Positions 46,816 through 56,461 of a DNA stretch of 64,000 nt are shown in pieces (positions within the stretch are counted from its first letter, which is position 1; every line of letters starts with the position of its first letter). The notes beneath the pieces were generated by a model, which did not search any database, was not told the origin of the DNA, and was given only the letters and a program-made list of their open reading frames with translations. Source of the stretch: Staphylococcus warneri (GTDB taxonomy: Bacteria; Bacillota; Bacilli; Staphylococcales; Staphylococcaceae); assembly GCF_900636385.1 (NCBI RefSeq), contig NZ_LR134269.1, forward strand, positions 558,001 through 622,000, given 5' to 3'. A program made the translations under genes and the position numbers.

Positions 46816-47553
46816 ATGAAACTTTCGAACAAAGGGTACCGTTTTAAAGATATTGCTTGGAGAGATTTATTTTTAATACCAATTATCTTTATAACAATGA
46901 TGATATTTTCAAGGATAGGTGTAAATATATTAAATACGCATTATATACATATAGATCGATTAATGGGTGAGATGGTTGCTACCGTTGCACAAACCATGAG
47001 TTATGTTATTGCCATTTTATGTTTTTACCTTATGCATATCAGTTCCTTTTCAGAACGCTTGAAGAATGGGATTAATTATATAAAAAAGCATTGGAAATTT
47101 TTAATTGTGATGTTCATTATCTCAATTTGTGCGTCAAAAGCCTATGAATGGATGATGGAATTATTACCGCAATCATGGCAATTTAATGAAACACAGAATG
47201 AATTAGCATTAAATCAATTATTTAAGACCCCTCTATTTTTACCAATCACTTTTATATTGATAGTGATTGTTGGGCCTATCGTTGAAGAGATTGTATTCAG
47301 ACATATCATTATAGGTGAATTAGGAAAAAAATTTAATTTTATTTTTATGGGGATTATCTCCGCTGTAACATTTTCACTAATTCATGTAAGTGATGCTAAA
47401 TCACCATTAGAATTTGGTGCATACTTTATACTCGCAGTTATTTTAGTATTCGTATATTTAAAGTCAAACAGAAATTTAGCGTCTTCTATTACGATTCATA
47501 TGCTCAATAATCTATTATCATTTATAATCACGATATATACAATTTCTATGTAA
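46816..47553 (+). CDS. CPBP-family intramembrane metalloprotease
   Basis: A 245-residue membrane protein read from ATG 46816 after AAAGGAAA; the frame is open farther upstream but overlaps the divergent gene. It keeps the catalytic motifs of the CPBP (Abi, Rce1-like) family: EEIVFRHIIIGEL for EExxxR, FSLIHVSD for FxxxH and HMLNN for the third motif. It has about seven helices. In staphylococci such proteins act on or influence surface and signalling proteins; the substrate is unknown. Confidence 0.88.
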   Translation: MKLSNKGYRFKDIAWRDLFLIPIIFITMMIFSRIGVNILNTHYIHIDRLMGEMVATVAQTMSYVIAILCFYLMHISSFSERLKNGINYIKKHWKFLIVMFIISICASKAYEWMMELLPQSWQFNETQNELALNQLFKTPLFLPITFILIVIVGPIVEEIVFRHIIIGELGKKFNFIFMGIISAVTFSLIHVSDAKSPLEFGAYFILAVILVFVYLKSNRNLASSITIHMLNNLLSFIITIYTISM

Positions 47554-47562
47554 TATACAATA

Positions 47563-47600
47563 AACCCAACTGATTACACGTGTAAATCAGTTGGGTTTAA
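47563..47600. terminator. Bidirectional hairpin terminator
   Basis: AACCCAACTGATT pairs with AATCAGTTGGGTT around ACACGTGT; it spans the 3' ends of the convergent CPBP and regulator genes. Confidence 0.8.
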
Positions 47601-48272
47601 AAATTGTTGATAATTATCAATCGTAATATCATGCGTTTTAATTGTTTTTTCAAATGAGTAGGAGATATCTTGTATATCTTTAATAGGGAGTTCTCGTGTA
47701 GAACCTAGTCCAATTTCAAATACCACAGCATGCCACTGACCATCTTTACATAATAGACCAATAAAGATAACGTTCTCCGCAATAGTTTGATTGTCTTCAT
47801 AAAAATCTACAAGCATGACATTTCGTTCAGTACAGTAAATTAAAATATCGGAAAAGATATTTGGAAGTGTTATCTGTGCGGTATCTTCGAATTTTATATA
47901 GTAATCCATTTTTTTTAATAATTTTCGTACACGCGTTTGAGGTAAAGTTAAACATTGTTTAAGTATATCTTGAATTTCTTTAGTATAGGGTAGCGTAGAA
48001 TAAGATTGACTTTCATTTAAGGTAAGAAATAGCGCAGACAATTGACTATCAGTCAAAGTAAGTGCAATTTTGGCTTGTGCATCTTGAATTTTGTAACCAC
48101 CCTGGCTACCATGAGAAGCATGAATTTGAACACCTTGATTTTCTAAATCATCAATATCTCTCAGAATGGTACGTTTTGATACATTAAAACGTTTGGCTAA
48201 TTCAGAAGCAGTTATTTTATTACTTTGTTGTATTTCTGTTATTAAGCGATTTTGTCGTTCTAACTTATTCAA
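47574..48272 (-). CDS. HTH_11/WYL-like transcriptional regulator
   Basis: A 232-residue regulator with an N-terminal DeoR-like winged HTH (NRLITEIQQSNKITASELAKRFNVSKRTILRDIDDLENQGVQIHASHGSQGGYKI) and a C-terminal domain resembling WYL modules, though a clear WYL triplet is not visible. Such proteins regulate neighbouring genes in response to small ligands or nucleic acids. Divergent from the RsaI small RNA region, but regulation of it is not implied. GGAGG lies before the ATG. Confidence 0.85.
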   Translation of the reverse strand: MNKLERQNRLITEIQQSNKITASELAKRFNVSKRTILRDIDDLENQGVQIHASHGSQGGYKIQDAQAKIALTLTDSQLSALFLTLNESQSYSTLPYTKEIQDILKQCLTLPQTRVRKLLKKMDYYIKFEDTAQITLPNIFSDILIYCTERNVMLVDFYEDNQTIAENVIFIGLLCKDGQWHAVVFEIGLGSTRELPIKDIQDISYSFEKTIKTHDITIDNYQQFLNPTDLHV

Positions 48273-48391
48273 TGAAAGTCACCTCCAAATTAACATTACA
48301 TATTACAATAATTATATCATATAAGCGACAATGATGACATTTATAGCGCATTTTTGGATTAAAAAGTGAAAAAATGGTCTAAAAAAATTTT

Positions 48392-48429
48392 GGAAAACGC
48401 TTACAAAAGAAAACGCTTTATGTTAATAT
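48392..48429 (+). promoter_or_regulatory. RsaI promoter with cre boxes
   Basis: The 14-mer at 48392-48405 (GGAAAACGCTTACA) fits the cre consensus at 13 positions, and a second, weaker cre-like box lies at 48408-48421. They overlap the -35 element TTACAA (48401-48406) and the 17-base spacer before the -10 element TAATAT (48424-48429). CcpA bound here would block transcription, which fits RsaI being induced when glucose runs out. Confidence 0.75.
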
Positions 48430-48439
48430 ATTATTTGTA

Positions 48440-48579
48440 ACAGGGGGAGCGATTAACAAAGGGGTAGAGCTATATAACAGATAGCTGGTAATCGTTCGAG
48501 TTACACTAAAACATCTTCAATATTTATTACTTACTTTCCTTTCTATTTGTCGGCTAGCATAAGACTAGCCGATTTTTTT
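48440..48579 (+). ncRNA. rsaI: Small regulatory RNA RsaI (RsaOG)
   Basis: A non-coding stretch of about 140 bases follows the cre-controlled promoter and ends in a perfect terminator hairpin (TCGGCTAG/CTAGCCGA, 48550-48572, then TTTTTTT). It begins with CAGGGGGAGCGATTAAC, has the hairpin around GAGCTATATAACAGATAGCT and a pyrimidine-rich unpaired stretch ACTTTCCTTTCT, all as I remember for S. aureus RsaI. RsaI is repressed by CcpA and redirects sugar and folate metabolism when glucose is low. Position between the regulator and the IMPase gene also agrees with memory. The 5' end is set by the promoter, to within a few bases. Confidence 0.85.
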
Positions 48580-48692
48580 ATGTAAAAAGATGCAAATGGA
48601 CACTGGCATGTTACTATAGCTATTAACACATTTAATTTAATTAATTATGATAAAATCATTAATATTTTTAGATATATAGGAAGGTGTTATTA

Positions 48693-49484
48693 ATGCATAA
48701 CATTGATTTGCACAAGATAGATGAAATGATAACAAAATGGTTGAAAAACGTAGACCAAATCATCCCAAATTTAATCGCGGAAATGGAAACAGATACAAAG
48801 TTAAATCGCTTTGACTTAGTGACAAATGTGGATAAACAAATTCAAAACGAATTTCAAGTATTCCTACAAACACAACTTGAAGGTCATCGGTTATTTGCAG
48901 AAGAAAAAAATAATGATGAGATAGATCCTAGACAAGGACATGTTTGGATTATGGATCCTATAGATGGTACGTCTAATTTGGTGAAACAACAGGAAGATTA
49001 TTGTATTATTTTAGGTTATTTTGTAGATGGCGAACCTAAGCTTTCATATATATATGATTACCCACATCAACATTTATATAAGGCTATTGAAAATGAAGGC
49101 GCATTTGATAATGCGCAAGTGATGAAACAACCACCTAATATGGATATAGAAGAAGCCATATTATCGTTCAATACACAAGTCATGAATGATGAAACGATTC
49201 ATCAATTATATGATGCGTCTTTTAGTCATAGAATTATTGGTTCTTGTGGCTTAGATTCAATTAGGGTGATTAAAGGTCAATTTGGTGCACATATCAATAC
49301 TAATCCTAAACCTTGGGATATTGCCGCACAATTTTTATTTGCGAAAGAACTTGGGCTGAAAATGACAGCGTTAAATGGTGGACCTATAGATTTATCAACA
49401 GCTGCGCCATTTATTATTAGTAATGAAGGATGTTACTCCGCAGTACTTGAAATTTTAAATAGTGATATGGGTTATGAAAGATAA
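48693..49484 (+). CDS. suhB: Inositol monophosphatase family protein
   Basis: A 263-residue Mg2+-dependent phosphatase. The ATG at 48693 is used because AGGAAGG lies nine bases ahead and the GTG at 48684 is inside that site. The family motifs are EEKNND (metal-binding Glu), WIMDPIDGTSNLV (metal Asp residues) and the C-terminal NPKPWDIAAQFLFAKE. Substrates in bacteria include inositol and other sugar or nucleotide monophosphates. It is conserved next to the LCP gene and RsaI in staphylococci. Confidence 0.92.
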   Translation: MHNIDLHKIDEMITKWLKNVDQIIPNLIAEMETDTKLNRFDLVTNVDKQIQNEFQVFLQTQLEGHRLFAEEKNNDEIDPRQGHVWIMDPIDGTSNLVKQQEDYCIILGYFVDGEPKLSYIYDYPHQHLYKAIENEGAFDNAQVMKQPPNMDIEEAILSFNTQVMNDETIHQLYDASFSHRIIGSCGLDSIRVIKGQFGAHINTNPKPWDIAAQFLFAKELGLKMTALNGGPIDLSTAAPFIISNEGCYSAVLEILNSDMGYER

Positions 49485-50034
49485 GATAATGTTCGATATT
49501 AAAATCATTATTCCATATTCCATTAGGATTAATATTTTACAATAAATTTCGCATAATAAGACTTTAGAAGTATAGTAAAAATATTTTTCTATTATATAAT
49601 AATAAAGGTATATAGCATGTAAAGTAATTATGGAAAAGGAATGATGGGTGTGCGCAGAACAGAAAAAAATAGAATGAGTCTACCAGCTAAAATTTTAGTT
49701 TGGTTTGTTGGCATATTATTTATATTAGCGCTATTAGCAATGATATATGTCATTGCCAAGATATTTATTACTGGAGATAAAATACATAATCCTTTAAATA
49801 GAGATTATTCACATTTAAGAAACGGCAAAGTTAATTTGAAAAATGGTGATCCATTCACGATAGCATTATTTGGTGTAGATTCGGATGCTGAACGTAAAGC
49901 GCAAGGTGGCGGATCTCGTAGTGATACGATTATGATTCTATCTATTAATCCAAAAGAGAAGAAAACAGAGATTGTAAGTGTACCTAGAGATACTCAAGCT
50001 AAAATGGTTGGTAAAGGTACAACAGAAAAAATAG

Positions 50035-50825
50035 GGTTCTGTTGCAAAGTTAGAAAAATATAGCTAATCACCATTTTATTGTGTCAGTCTTCGTTTAACT
50101 GACTAACATGTAACTAATTTCGTGACAAGGAGAAAATCCGTAGATCTGAAGAGACCTACGGTTCCTTTTATATAATCCATAAATACATTCAATGCCTTTG
50201 AGCGTGTTCTTTGCCGTATTAATACTTCGATAGCTTGTCTTCTTCACCTTAGTATGACGATGATCTTGTTCAATGAGGTTATTAAGATACTTAGATGTAC
50301 AATGACAATTAGATTTGAGTTTAAAATCTTTCCTCAACTTAGACATGGCCACCTTCATTGAAGGTGCTTGATCTGTAATAATTGTTTGAGGTTTACCAAA
50401 CTGTTTAATAAGTCTTTTAATAAACGCATATGCTGATTGATTATCTCGTTTCTTACGTAACCAAATATCTAATGTATGACCATCTGCATCAATGGCACGA
50501 TACAAATAACACCATTTTCCTTTGATTTTGATATATGTCTCATCAATACGCCACTTATAATACGCTTTGTTATTCTTTTTCTTCCAAATTTGATACAAAA
50601 TAGGAGCATATTCTTGAACCCATCGATAGACCGTTGAGTGATGAACGTTCACGCCACGCTCTCTTAATATTTCAGATATATCACGATAACTTAATGCATA
50701 TCTTAAGTAGTAGCCAACGGCTACAGTAATAACATCCTTATCGAATTGTTTATATCTGAAATAGTTCATACAAAAGACTCCTTTTTGTTAAAATTATACT
50801 ATAAAATTAACTATGCAACAGAACC
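50035..50825 (-). mobile_element. IS431/IS257 insertion sequence (IS6/IS26 family)
   Basis: A 791-base element with terminal inverted repeats beginning GGTTCTGTTGCA at both ends. It is flanked by an 8-base direct repeat AAAAATAG (50027-50034 and 50826-50833), the target duplication of the IS6 family. It holds one transposase gene. The intact duplication shows a simple insertion with no later rearrangement at this site. Only one copy is in the window, so no composite transposon is formed here. Confidence 0.98.
50095..50769 (-). CDS. tnp: IS431/IS257 transposase (IS6 family)
   Basis: A 224-residue DDE transposase: N-terminal helix-turn-helix (ISEILRERGVNVHHSTVYRWV), catalytic Asp in RIDETYIKIKG, second Asp in IITDQAPSM and Glu in NLIEQDHRH. 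It is full length with an AAAAAGGAG site before the ATG, so the element should be active. The family moves by replicative or co-integrate transposition and makes 8-base target duplications. It lies in antisense to the disrupted lcpC gene. Confidence 0.97.
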   Translation of the reverse strand: MNYFRYKQFDKDVITVAVGYYLRYALSYRDISEILRERGVNVHHSTVYRWVQEYAPILYQIWKKKNNKAYYKWRIDETYIKIKGKWCYLYRAIDADGHTLDIWLRKKRDNQSAYAFIKRLIKQFGKPQTIITDQAPSMKVAMSKLRKDFKLKSNCHCTSKYLNNLIEQDHRHTKVKKTSYRSINTAKNTLKGIECIYGLYKRNRRSLQIYGFSPCHEISYMLVS

Positions 50826-51433
50826 AAAAATAGCACATGCTTATGCGTATGGTGGTCCTAATATGGCTGTCAATTCATTAGAAAAATTAATGAATGTTCC
50901 CATTGATCATTACGCAACGATCGATATGGATGGATTACATGACATGATAGATACTATGGGTGGAATTGATGTTGTAAGTAACGATACCTTTACAACAAAC
51001 GGAATACATTTTGAAAAAGGTAAGAAAACGCATGTTAATGGTGAAGAGGCGATGAGCTTTATTAGAAGTCGTAAAGAAGAAGGTGCTGGTGGAGATTTCG
51101 GCCGTCAAGAACGCCAACAACTCATTCTAGAAGCTATGGCTAATAAAATGACTAGTGCGTCATCGATTACACATTTTGCACCGTTAATGAATGAAATACA
51201 AAAGAATGTTAAAACAGATCTGTCATTAGGAGAACTCAATACAATTAGAAGTAAATATAAAGATGCTAATGATACAGTGAGTAGACATCAATTAGATGGT
51301 CAAGGCGGCATACAAGATGACGGATTATATTACTTTGTACCTAGCGATAGCTCACTTCAAGAGAACACGAATTTACTTAAAGACAATTTGAATTTATAAC
51401 GATATCATAATAAATAATAACCAGTTTAAATTA

Positions 51434-51476
51434 AGGGCAATAGCGATAGTTTAAAATCGTCGCTATTGTCTTTTTT
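51434..51476 (+). terminator. Terminator downstream of lcpC
   Basis: GGCAATAGCGA pairs with TCGCTATTGTC and is followed by TTTTTTT. Confidence 0.85.
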
Positions 51477-51674
51477 TAATTCGATTATTTGTATTGGTTT
51501 AAATACTCACATTAAACAATCAATTAAATTTTAAAAATACTTAACATTGCATGGTTAAAGTTATACAATTAAACTGATTCTATCTATACATATATGTGTG
51601 GGGCATTTTAAATAGATGGAAGTTAGACATTATAACGTTAGCATATACGGAACTATATATAATGGGGTGAAAAT

Positions 51675-54629
51675 ATGAAAGAACATTTAATCGTCACTCT
51701 AGATGGTACAGATTATTTGGTTGAACCAGGTACCAACTTACTTGAATTTATACGTTCGAGAGATACGTTCGTACCAGCCATTTGTTATAACGAGTCAATG
51801 GGGCCTATTCAAACTTGTGATACCTGTACTGTAGAAATTGACGGCAAAATAGAAAGAGCTTGTGGCACAACTATTGATAGACCAATGACAGTCAATACAA
51901 CTACGGATCATGTACAAGCATCTCAAAAAGAAGCATTAGATCGTATTTTAGAAAAACATATGTTGTATTGTACAGTGTGTGATTATAACAATGGAGACTG
52001 TGAAATTCATAATACGATGGACGAGTGGGGGCTTCAACATCAAACTTATGAATATAAAGAAAAGCCATATGAAAAAGATTATGGTCCATTCTACCGCTAT
52101 GATCCGAACCAATGTATTTTGTGCGGACGTTGTGTAGAGGCATGCCAAGATATTGAAGTAAATGAAACAATCAGTATTGATTGGGATCGTGAACATCCTA
52201 GAGTTATTTGGGATAATGATGTACCTATTAATGAATCTTCATGTGTATCATGCGGCCAATGTGCAACAGTTTGTCCATGTAATGCCATGATGGAAGTCAA
52301 TATGGAAGGTAACGCTGGATATATGACAGATACTGAACCAGGTTCATTAGCTGCAATGATTGATTTAACTAAAAAGGCTGAACCAGGTTATGGTCCATTA
52401 TTTGCTATTTCTGATTCTGAAGCGGAAATGCGTAAAGAGAGAATTAACAAAACCAAAACAGTATGTACATACTGCGGTGTAGGTTGCTCATTTGAAGTAT
52501 GGACTAAAGATAGAGAAGTGTTGAAAGTACAACCTTCACATGATTCTCCAGCTAATAAAATTGCATCATGTGTGAAAGGAAAATTCTCTTGGGGACATAT
52601 TAATTCTGATCAACGTTTGACGAAACCACTTGTGCGTAAAGATGGTCAATTTCATGAAGTTGAATGGGAAGAAGCGTTAGATGTTATTACAGATAATTTC
52701 AAACAAATTAAAGACAAATATGACGCAGATCATTTGGCATTCATTTCCTCTTCAAAAGCAACAAATGAAGAGTCATATTTAATGCAAAAACTTGCACGAC
52801 AAGTCATTGGAACGAATAATGTTGACAACTGCTCAAGATATTGCCAAGCACCGGCTACTAAAGGATTATTTAGAACTGTCGGGCACGGTGGTGATTCAGG
52901 TAGTATTGAAGACCTTGAAAAAGCAGCAATGACTGTATTAATTGGTACAAATACTGCTGAGGCACACCCTGTTATTGCATCACGAATGAAACGAGCTCAA
53001 AAATTATTTGGACAAAAATCACATGTATTTGATATTAGAAAACATGAAATGGCTGAACGTGCAGATGAATTTTATCAACCGAAACCAGGTACAGACTTAG
53101 TATGGTTAGGTGCTGTAACGAAATATATTATTGATCATGATCTGCATGACAAAGCATTCCTAGACGAATGGGTAGATGATTTTGAGAAGTATTATGAATC
53201 ATTAGCACCATTTACGATGGCATTTGCAGAAGAAGCTACAGGCATCCCTCAATCACGTTTGATTAACTTTGCTAAAGAAGTAGCTAAAGCAGAATCAGTA
53301 TCTATTTGTTGGGCAATGGGTATCACACAACAAGATATCGGAAGTGATTCAAGTACTGCCATTTCAAATTTATTACTAGTAACAGGTAACTATAGAAAAC
53401 CAGGTACAGGTGCATATCCATTACGTGGACATAATAACGTTCAAGGTTGTAGCGATATGGGTAGCATGCCTGACCAATTTACAGGTTATCAAAAAGTAGT
53501 TGATGATGATGTTCGTGCGAAATTCGAAAGAGAATACGGCGTCGAATTAAATAAGAAACCAGGTCGAGATAATCATCAAATGATAGAAGGTATTCATAAT
53601 GGTGAAATTAATTCACTATATTTATATGGTGAAGATACAGGAATAGTTGATTCTAATATCAATTTTGTTCAAGCTGCCTTTGAAAAACTAGACTTTATGG
53701 TTGTTCAAGACGAATTCTTAACTTATACAGCAACTTATGCAGATGTTGTATTACCAGCTAGTCCGTCATTAGAAAAAGATGGCACATTCACTAATACTGA
53801 ACGTCGAATCCAAAGGTTATACCAAGCACTTGATCCTAAAGGTGACTCTAAACCAGACTGGAAAATTTTCCAACTTATCGCAAATCGTTTAGGATTTAAC
53901 TGGAACTACAAAAATCCAAGCGAAATTATGGATGAAATTGCACGTGTGACACCATTATATGAAGGTGTAAGTTACGACTTATTAGAAGGCTTTAATAGTT
54001 TACAGTGGCCAGTGCATAAAGATGGTACAGATGAGCCATTACTTTATTTAAATGGATTTAACTTTGATAACGGTAAAGCAAAACTTTATCCATTAACATT
54101 CGATAATTTCTTCAAAGAAGATGAAGTGTATGACTTACATGTTAATAATGGTAGATTATTAGAACATTTCCATGAAGGAAACATGACATATCAAACTGAA
54201 ATGATTAAATATAAAGTGCCTAATGCCTTTGTAGAAATCTCACCAGAACTTGCTGAAGATAGAGGTATTCATGAAGGTGCACAAGTTAAATTAATTTCTG
54301 AAACTGGCGAAGCTACATTAACGGTACATGTTACAGATCGCGTAAGTGGAAAACAAATTTACATTCCTTTAAATAATGATGCTTTAGAAAATGGTAATAT
54401 GGGTGCAATCAACTTACTTACTAATAGTGATGTAGATCCATACACAGATACACCATCGTATAAACGTACAAGTGCAAGAATGGAAGTGATAACTAAACGT
54501 GGTAAATCACCGCTAAACCCAACTAACTTCCGTGTAGACAAACAACGTAATCCACAATATAGTGTCAGAGTTGATAAAAAATGGGCGCGTCCAGACTATA
54601 TTTTCCCAGGAAATCAGGTGAATGACTGA
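51675..54629 (+). CDS. fdhA: Formate dehydrogenase alpha subunit, molybdopterin type
   Basis: A 984-residue iron-sulfur molybdenum enzyme. N-terminal 2Fe-2S-type domain with [15 protein letters not shown], then [18 protein letters not shown], two 4Fe-4S clusters ([11 protein letters not shown] and [13 protein letters not shown]), the molybdopterin domain cluster CTYCGVGC and the active-site Cys390 in [10 protein letters not shown] (cysteine, not selenocysteine; no in-frame TGA). Domains extend to the C-terminal dinucleotide-binding domain (RTSARMEV). It oxidises formate to CO2 with an electron acceptor not shown here. GGGGTG precedes the ATG. The overlapping DUF1641 gene follows. Confidence 0.93.
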   Translation: MKEHLIVTLDGTDYLVEPGTNLLEFIRSRDTFVPAICYNESMGPIQTCDTCTVEIDGKIERACGTTIDRPMTVNTTTDHVQASQKEALDRILEKHMLYCTVCDYNNGDCEIHNTMDEWGLQHQTYEYKEKPYEKDYGPFYRYDPNQCILCGRCVEACQDIEVNETISIDWDREHPRVIWDNDVPINESSCVSCGQCATVCPCNAMMEVNMEGNAGYMTDTEPGSLAAMIDLTKKAEPGYGPLFAISDSEAEMRKERINKTKTVCTYCGVGCSFEVWTKDREVLKVQPSHDSPANKIASCVKGKFSWGHINSDQRLTKPLVRKDGQFHEVEWEEALDVITDNFKQIKDKYDADHLAFISSSKATNEESYLMQKLARQVIGTNNVDNCSRYCQAPATKGLFRTVGHGGDSGSIEDLEKAAMTVLIGTNTAEAHPVIASRMKRAQKLFGQKSHVFDIRKHEMAERADEFYQPKPGTDLVWLGAVTKYIIDHDLHDKAFLDEWVDDFEKYYESLAPFTMAFAEEATGIPQSRLINFAKEVAKAESVSICWAMGITQQDIGSDSSTAISNLLLVTGNYRKPGTGAYPLRGHNNVQGCSDMGSMPDQFTGYQKVVDDDVRAKFEREYGVELNKKPGRDNHQMIEGIHNGEINSLYLYGEDTGIVDSNINFVQAAFEKLDFMVVQDEFLTYTATYADVVLPASPSLEKDGTFTNTERRIQRLYQALDPKGDSKPDWKIFQLIANRLGFNWNYKNPSEIMDEIARVTPLYEGVSYDLLEGFNSLQWPVHKDGTDEPLLYLNGFNFDNGKAKLYPLTFDNFFKEDEVYDLHVNNGRLLEHFHEGNMTYQTEMIKYKVPNAFVEISPELAEDRGIHEGAQVKLISETGEATLTVHVTDRVSGKQIYIPLNNDALENGNMGAINLLTNSDVDPYTDTPSYKRTSARMEVITKRGKSPLNPTNFRVDKQRNPQYSVRVDKKWARPDYIFPGNQVND

Positions 54630-55099
54630 TGGCAGAAAGAATAACTCAAATTAAACGCATGGAAAAATCAGATGAACAAGTCAAAGCAGATAATCTCAAT
54701 GAAGTGTTAGATGCAATATCTGAGAATAAAGATAGTATCATGAAAGCAATTCGATTAGTTAAAGTTTTAGACGAAGCGAAATTGTTAGACGCACTATCTG
54801 GTGGTATTAAAGGTAGACAAGTTATTATTAATAAATTTGCAGTCGAATTAAATAAAGATATTTATACTGGATTATTATCTAATATGGCATCATTAGTATT
54901 TTTACTTGGCGACTTAAATGTTAAAGACTTAAGTGAGATGCTCAATAGACTGAATAAAGGTATGCATGTAGCCAATCAAGCAAGTAGCCATTCCAAAACG
55001 AGTGTTCGAAGCTTGCTAGGGGTTCTTAAAGATGATGATATGAATAGAAGTATCACCTATATGCTTAATTTATTAAAAGGTATGTCTCGAGAAGATTAG
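54629..55099 (+). CDS. DUF1641 protein, partner of formate dehydrogenase
   Basis: A 156-residue soluble helical protein of the DUF1641/YrhD type: the domain pattern is KVLDEAKLLDALSGGIKGRQVIINKF and LLSNMASLVFLLGDLNVKDLSEML. Its start overlaps the last base of fdhA (TGATGG). DUF1641 genes nearly always follow formate dehydrogenase alpha genes in Firmicutes, so a role in assembly or electron transfer is probable. Confidence 0.88.
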   Translation: MAERITQIKRMEKSDEQVKADNLNEVLDAISENKDSIMKAIRLVKVLDEAKLLDALSGGIKGRQVIINKFAVELNKDIYTGLLSNMASLVFLLGDLNVKDLSEMLNRLNKGMHVANQASSHSKTSVRSLLGVLKDDDMNRSITYMLNLLKGMSRED

Positions 55100-55106
55100 A
55101 TATAAG

Positions 55107-55195
55107 AAGAGGTCAGAACAAACAACTTTTGATGAACAGGTTTGTCAAAAGCGTGATGGATGATTCATTTTCCATCACATGTTCTGACCTTATTT
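55107..55195. repeat. Three-way-junction hairpin after the fdh operon (terminator-like)
   Basis: Perfect 11-base outer stem AGGTCAGAACA/TGTTCTGACCT (55110-55120 with 55180-55190) encloses two perfect inner hairpins: CTTTTGA/TCAAAAG (55126-55132 with 55145-55151) and GTGATGGA/TCCATCAC (55153-55160 with 55171-55178). T-rich sequence follows. It is related in outer-arm sequence (AGAGGT...ACCTT) to the elements at 12145 and 41800. Confidence 0.65.
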
Positions 55196-55270
55196 CTTTA
55201 TGTCGACATTTACAAATTAAATCATGTATCATGTAGGATAAGTATTATTTTAAGTGAATAGAGGTGTCAT

Positions 55271-55519
55271 ATGATTAATCCCAATATATTAAAAGCTATG
55301 GCTATCGTATCTAATGTTTTATTAGTGATTGGTATCATCTTTTTAATAATGTTGAAGTTGATATTAGCCATCACATTTTTTACGGTATCGTTGGCTATTA
55401 GTTTAGTAATATTTAATGTACTATTTCGTGATAGAACAGGTATGAAGATTGCAATTAACGTATCATTCTTTATCGTTGTCATAGCAATTGTAATCGCATA
55501 TGTCGTTTTGTCTAAATAG
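55271..55519 (+). CDS. Small membrane protein
   Basis: An 82-residue protein, almost entirely hydrophobic, with two or three helices (about residues 5-30, 31-52, 60-80). TAGAGGTG is upstream of the ATG. It ends 22 bases before the glucosaminidase gene, so they probably share a transcript. No family recognised. Confidence 0.7.
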   Translation: MINPNILKAMAIVSNVLLVIGIIFLIMLKLILAITFFTVSLAISLVIFNVLFRDRTGMKIAINVSFFIVVIAIVIAYVVLSK

Positions 55520-55541
55520 TTAAAATAGGAGCTTTTATTGA

Positions 55542-56318
55542 ATGAAGAAATTGAGTAAGTCCCGTGTAAGTACTATTATTATCCTCTTACTATTGATTGT
55601 TTTCGGAATACTGTATATCATTTTTGATACTAATTTATTTAATAATGATAAACGTGTGTCTTTTAACGAAGCGGTCTCACGTCAACAAAATAAAGGCGTA
55701 CTTAATATGAAAGAAGATCATGGTGAGTTTAAAAAAGCAAATGAAAATGATATTAAAAAGGCCATGTCAATTCATCATGGCGATAACAAACTCAAATATA
55801 TGGATATTTCCGAAAAAGTACCTATGTCAAAAGAAGAAGTTAATAAAATGCTTAAAGGAAAAGGGATTTTAGAGAATCAAGGGCAAAGTTTTATAGATGC
55901 TCAAGATAAATATGAAGTTAATATTATATACTTAATCAGCCATGCAATTGTGGAAACTGGAAATGGTGACTCTGAATTGGCACATGGAATCAAAGATGGT
56001 AAACACAATTATTATAATTTTTATGGTATCGGTGCATTTGATGAGAATGCGGTGCATACTGGTAAAAGTTATGCCAAAAAGGAAGATTGGACATCGCCAC
56101 GAAAGGCAATATTAGGTGGAGCAAAATTTGTAAGGAATCAATATTTTGAAAATCAACAAATTTCACTTTATCAAATGAGATGGAACCCGAAAACACCAGG
56201 ACAGAATCAATATGCAAGTGACATCCACTGGGCTGACAATATAGCAAAAATAATGAAGAAATATTACGAACAATTTGGAATCAAAAAAGACAAAGTTCGA
56301 AAAGATTATTACATTTAA
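55542..56318 (+). CDS. Membrane-anchored endo-beta-N-acetylglucosaminidase
   Basis: A 258-residue protein with an N-terminal anchor (residues about 9-29) and a C-terminal glucosaminidase domain (Pfam 01832 type; about residues 125-250). The catalytic region IIYLISHAIVETGNGDSELAHG carries the Glu acid, and KSYAKKEDWTSPRKAILGGAKFV and SDIHWADNIAKIM complete the domain. It cleaves peptidoglycan glycan strands. It belongs to the SagA/SagB/ScaH group of short membrane glucosaminidases; which orthologue is not certain, though position is like the S. aureus gene between fdhA and the SsaA-type genes. Its relation to LyrA/SpdC, in the same window, is by pathway only. Confidence 0.88.
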   Translation: MKKLSKSRVSTIIILLLLIVFGILYIIFDTNLFNNDKRVSFNEAVSRQQNKGVLNMKEDHGEFKKANENDIKKAMSIHHGDNKLKYMDISEKVPMSKEEVNKMLKGKGILENQGQSFIDAQDKYEVNIIYLISHAIVETGNGDSELAHGIKDGKHNYYNFYGIGAFDENAVHTGKSYAKKEDWTSPRKAILGGAKFVRNQYFENQQISLYQMRWNPKTPGQNQYASDIHWADNIAKIMKKYYEQFGIKKDKVRKDYYI

Positions 56319-56330
56319 ATTATAAATTGA

Positions 56331-56370
56331 TAAGAGTATCTGCTTGAAAGCGAGCGGTATACTCTTTTTA
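56331..56370 (+). terminator. Terminator of the glucosaminidase gene
   Basis: AAGAGTAT pairs with ATACTCTT around GCT/AGC and is followed by TTTTATT. Confidence 0.7.
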
Positions 56371-56461
56371 TTGTGGCAAGCATATCTTTAGTTTACTCAA
56401 TTTTGTAAATGTATGAGATGTGATAAAATATATAAGAATCACAATGTTGAGGTGGAATCAT

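Larger units (their letters stand above)
49641..51399 (+). pseudogene. lcpC: LytR-CpsA-Psr (LCP) ligase gene interrupted by IS431
   Basis: The 5' part (49641-50034) encodes a short cytoplasmic start, a membrane helix (about residues 20-40) and the first half of the LCP domain with GVDSDAERKAQGGGSRSDTIMIL and VPRDTQ. The 3' part (50834-51399) resumes exactly in frame with HAYAYGGPNMAV and RSRKEEGAGGDFGRQERQQ. Removing the element and one copy of the 8-base duplication restores a protein of about 319 residues. LCP enzymes transfer wall teichoic acid or capsule to peptidoglycan. Position before fdhA suggests the LcpC (SA2103-type) paralogue. Start is ATG 49641/49644 or more likely GTG 49650. The product is expected to be lost or truncated. 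Confidence 0.9.

Noticed and set aside
50035..50825. A composite transposon or resistance cassette bounded by IS431
   Set aside because: Only one IS431 copy is present, with intact target duplications directly on both sides, so it is a single simple insertion.
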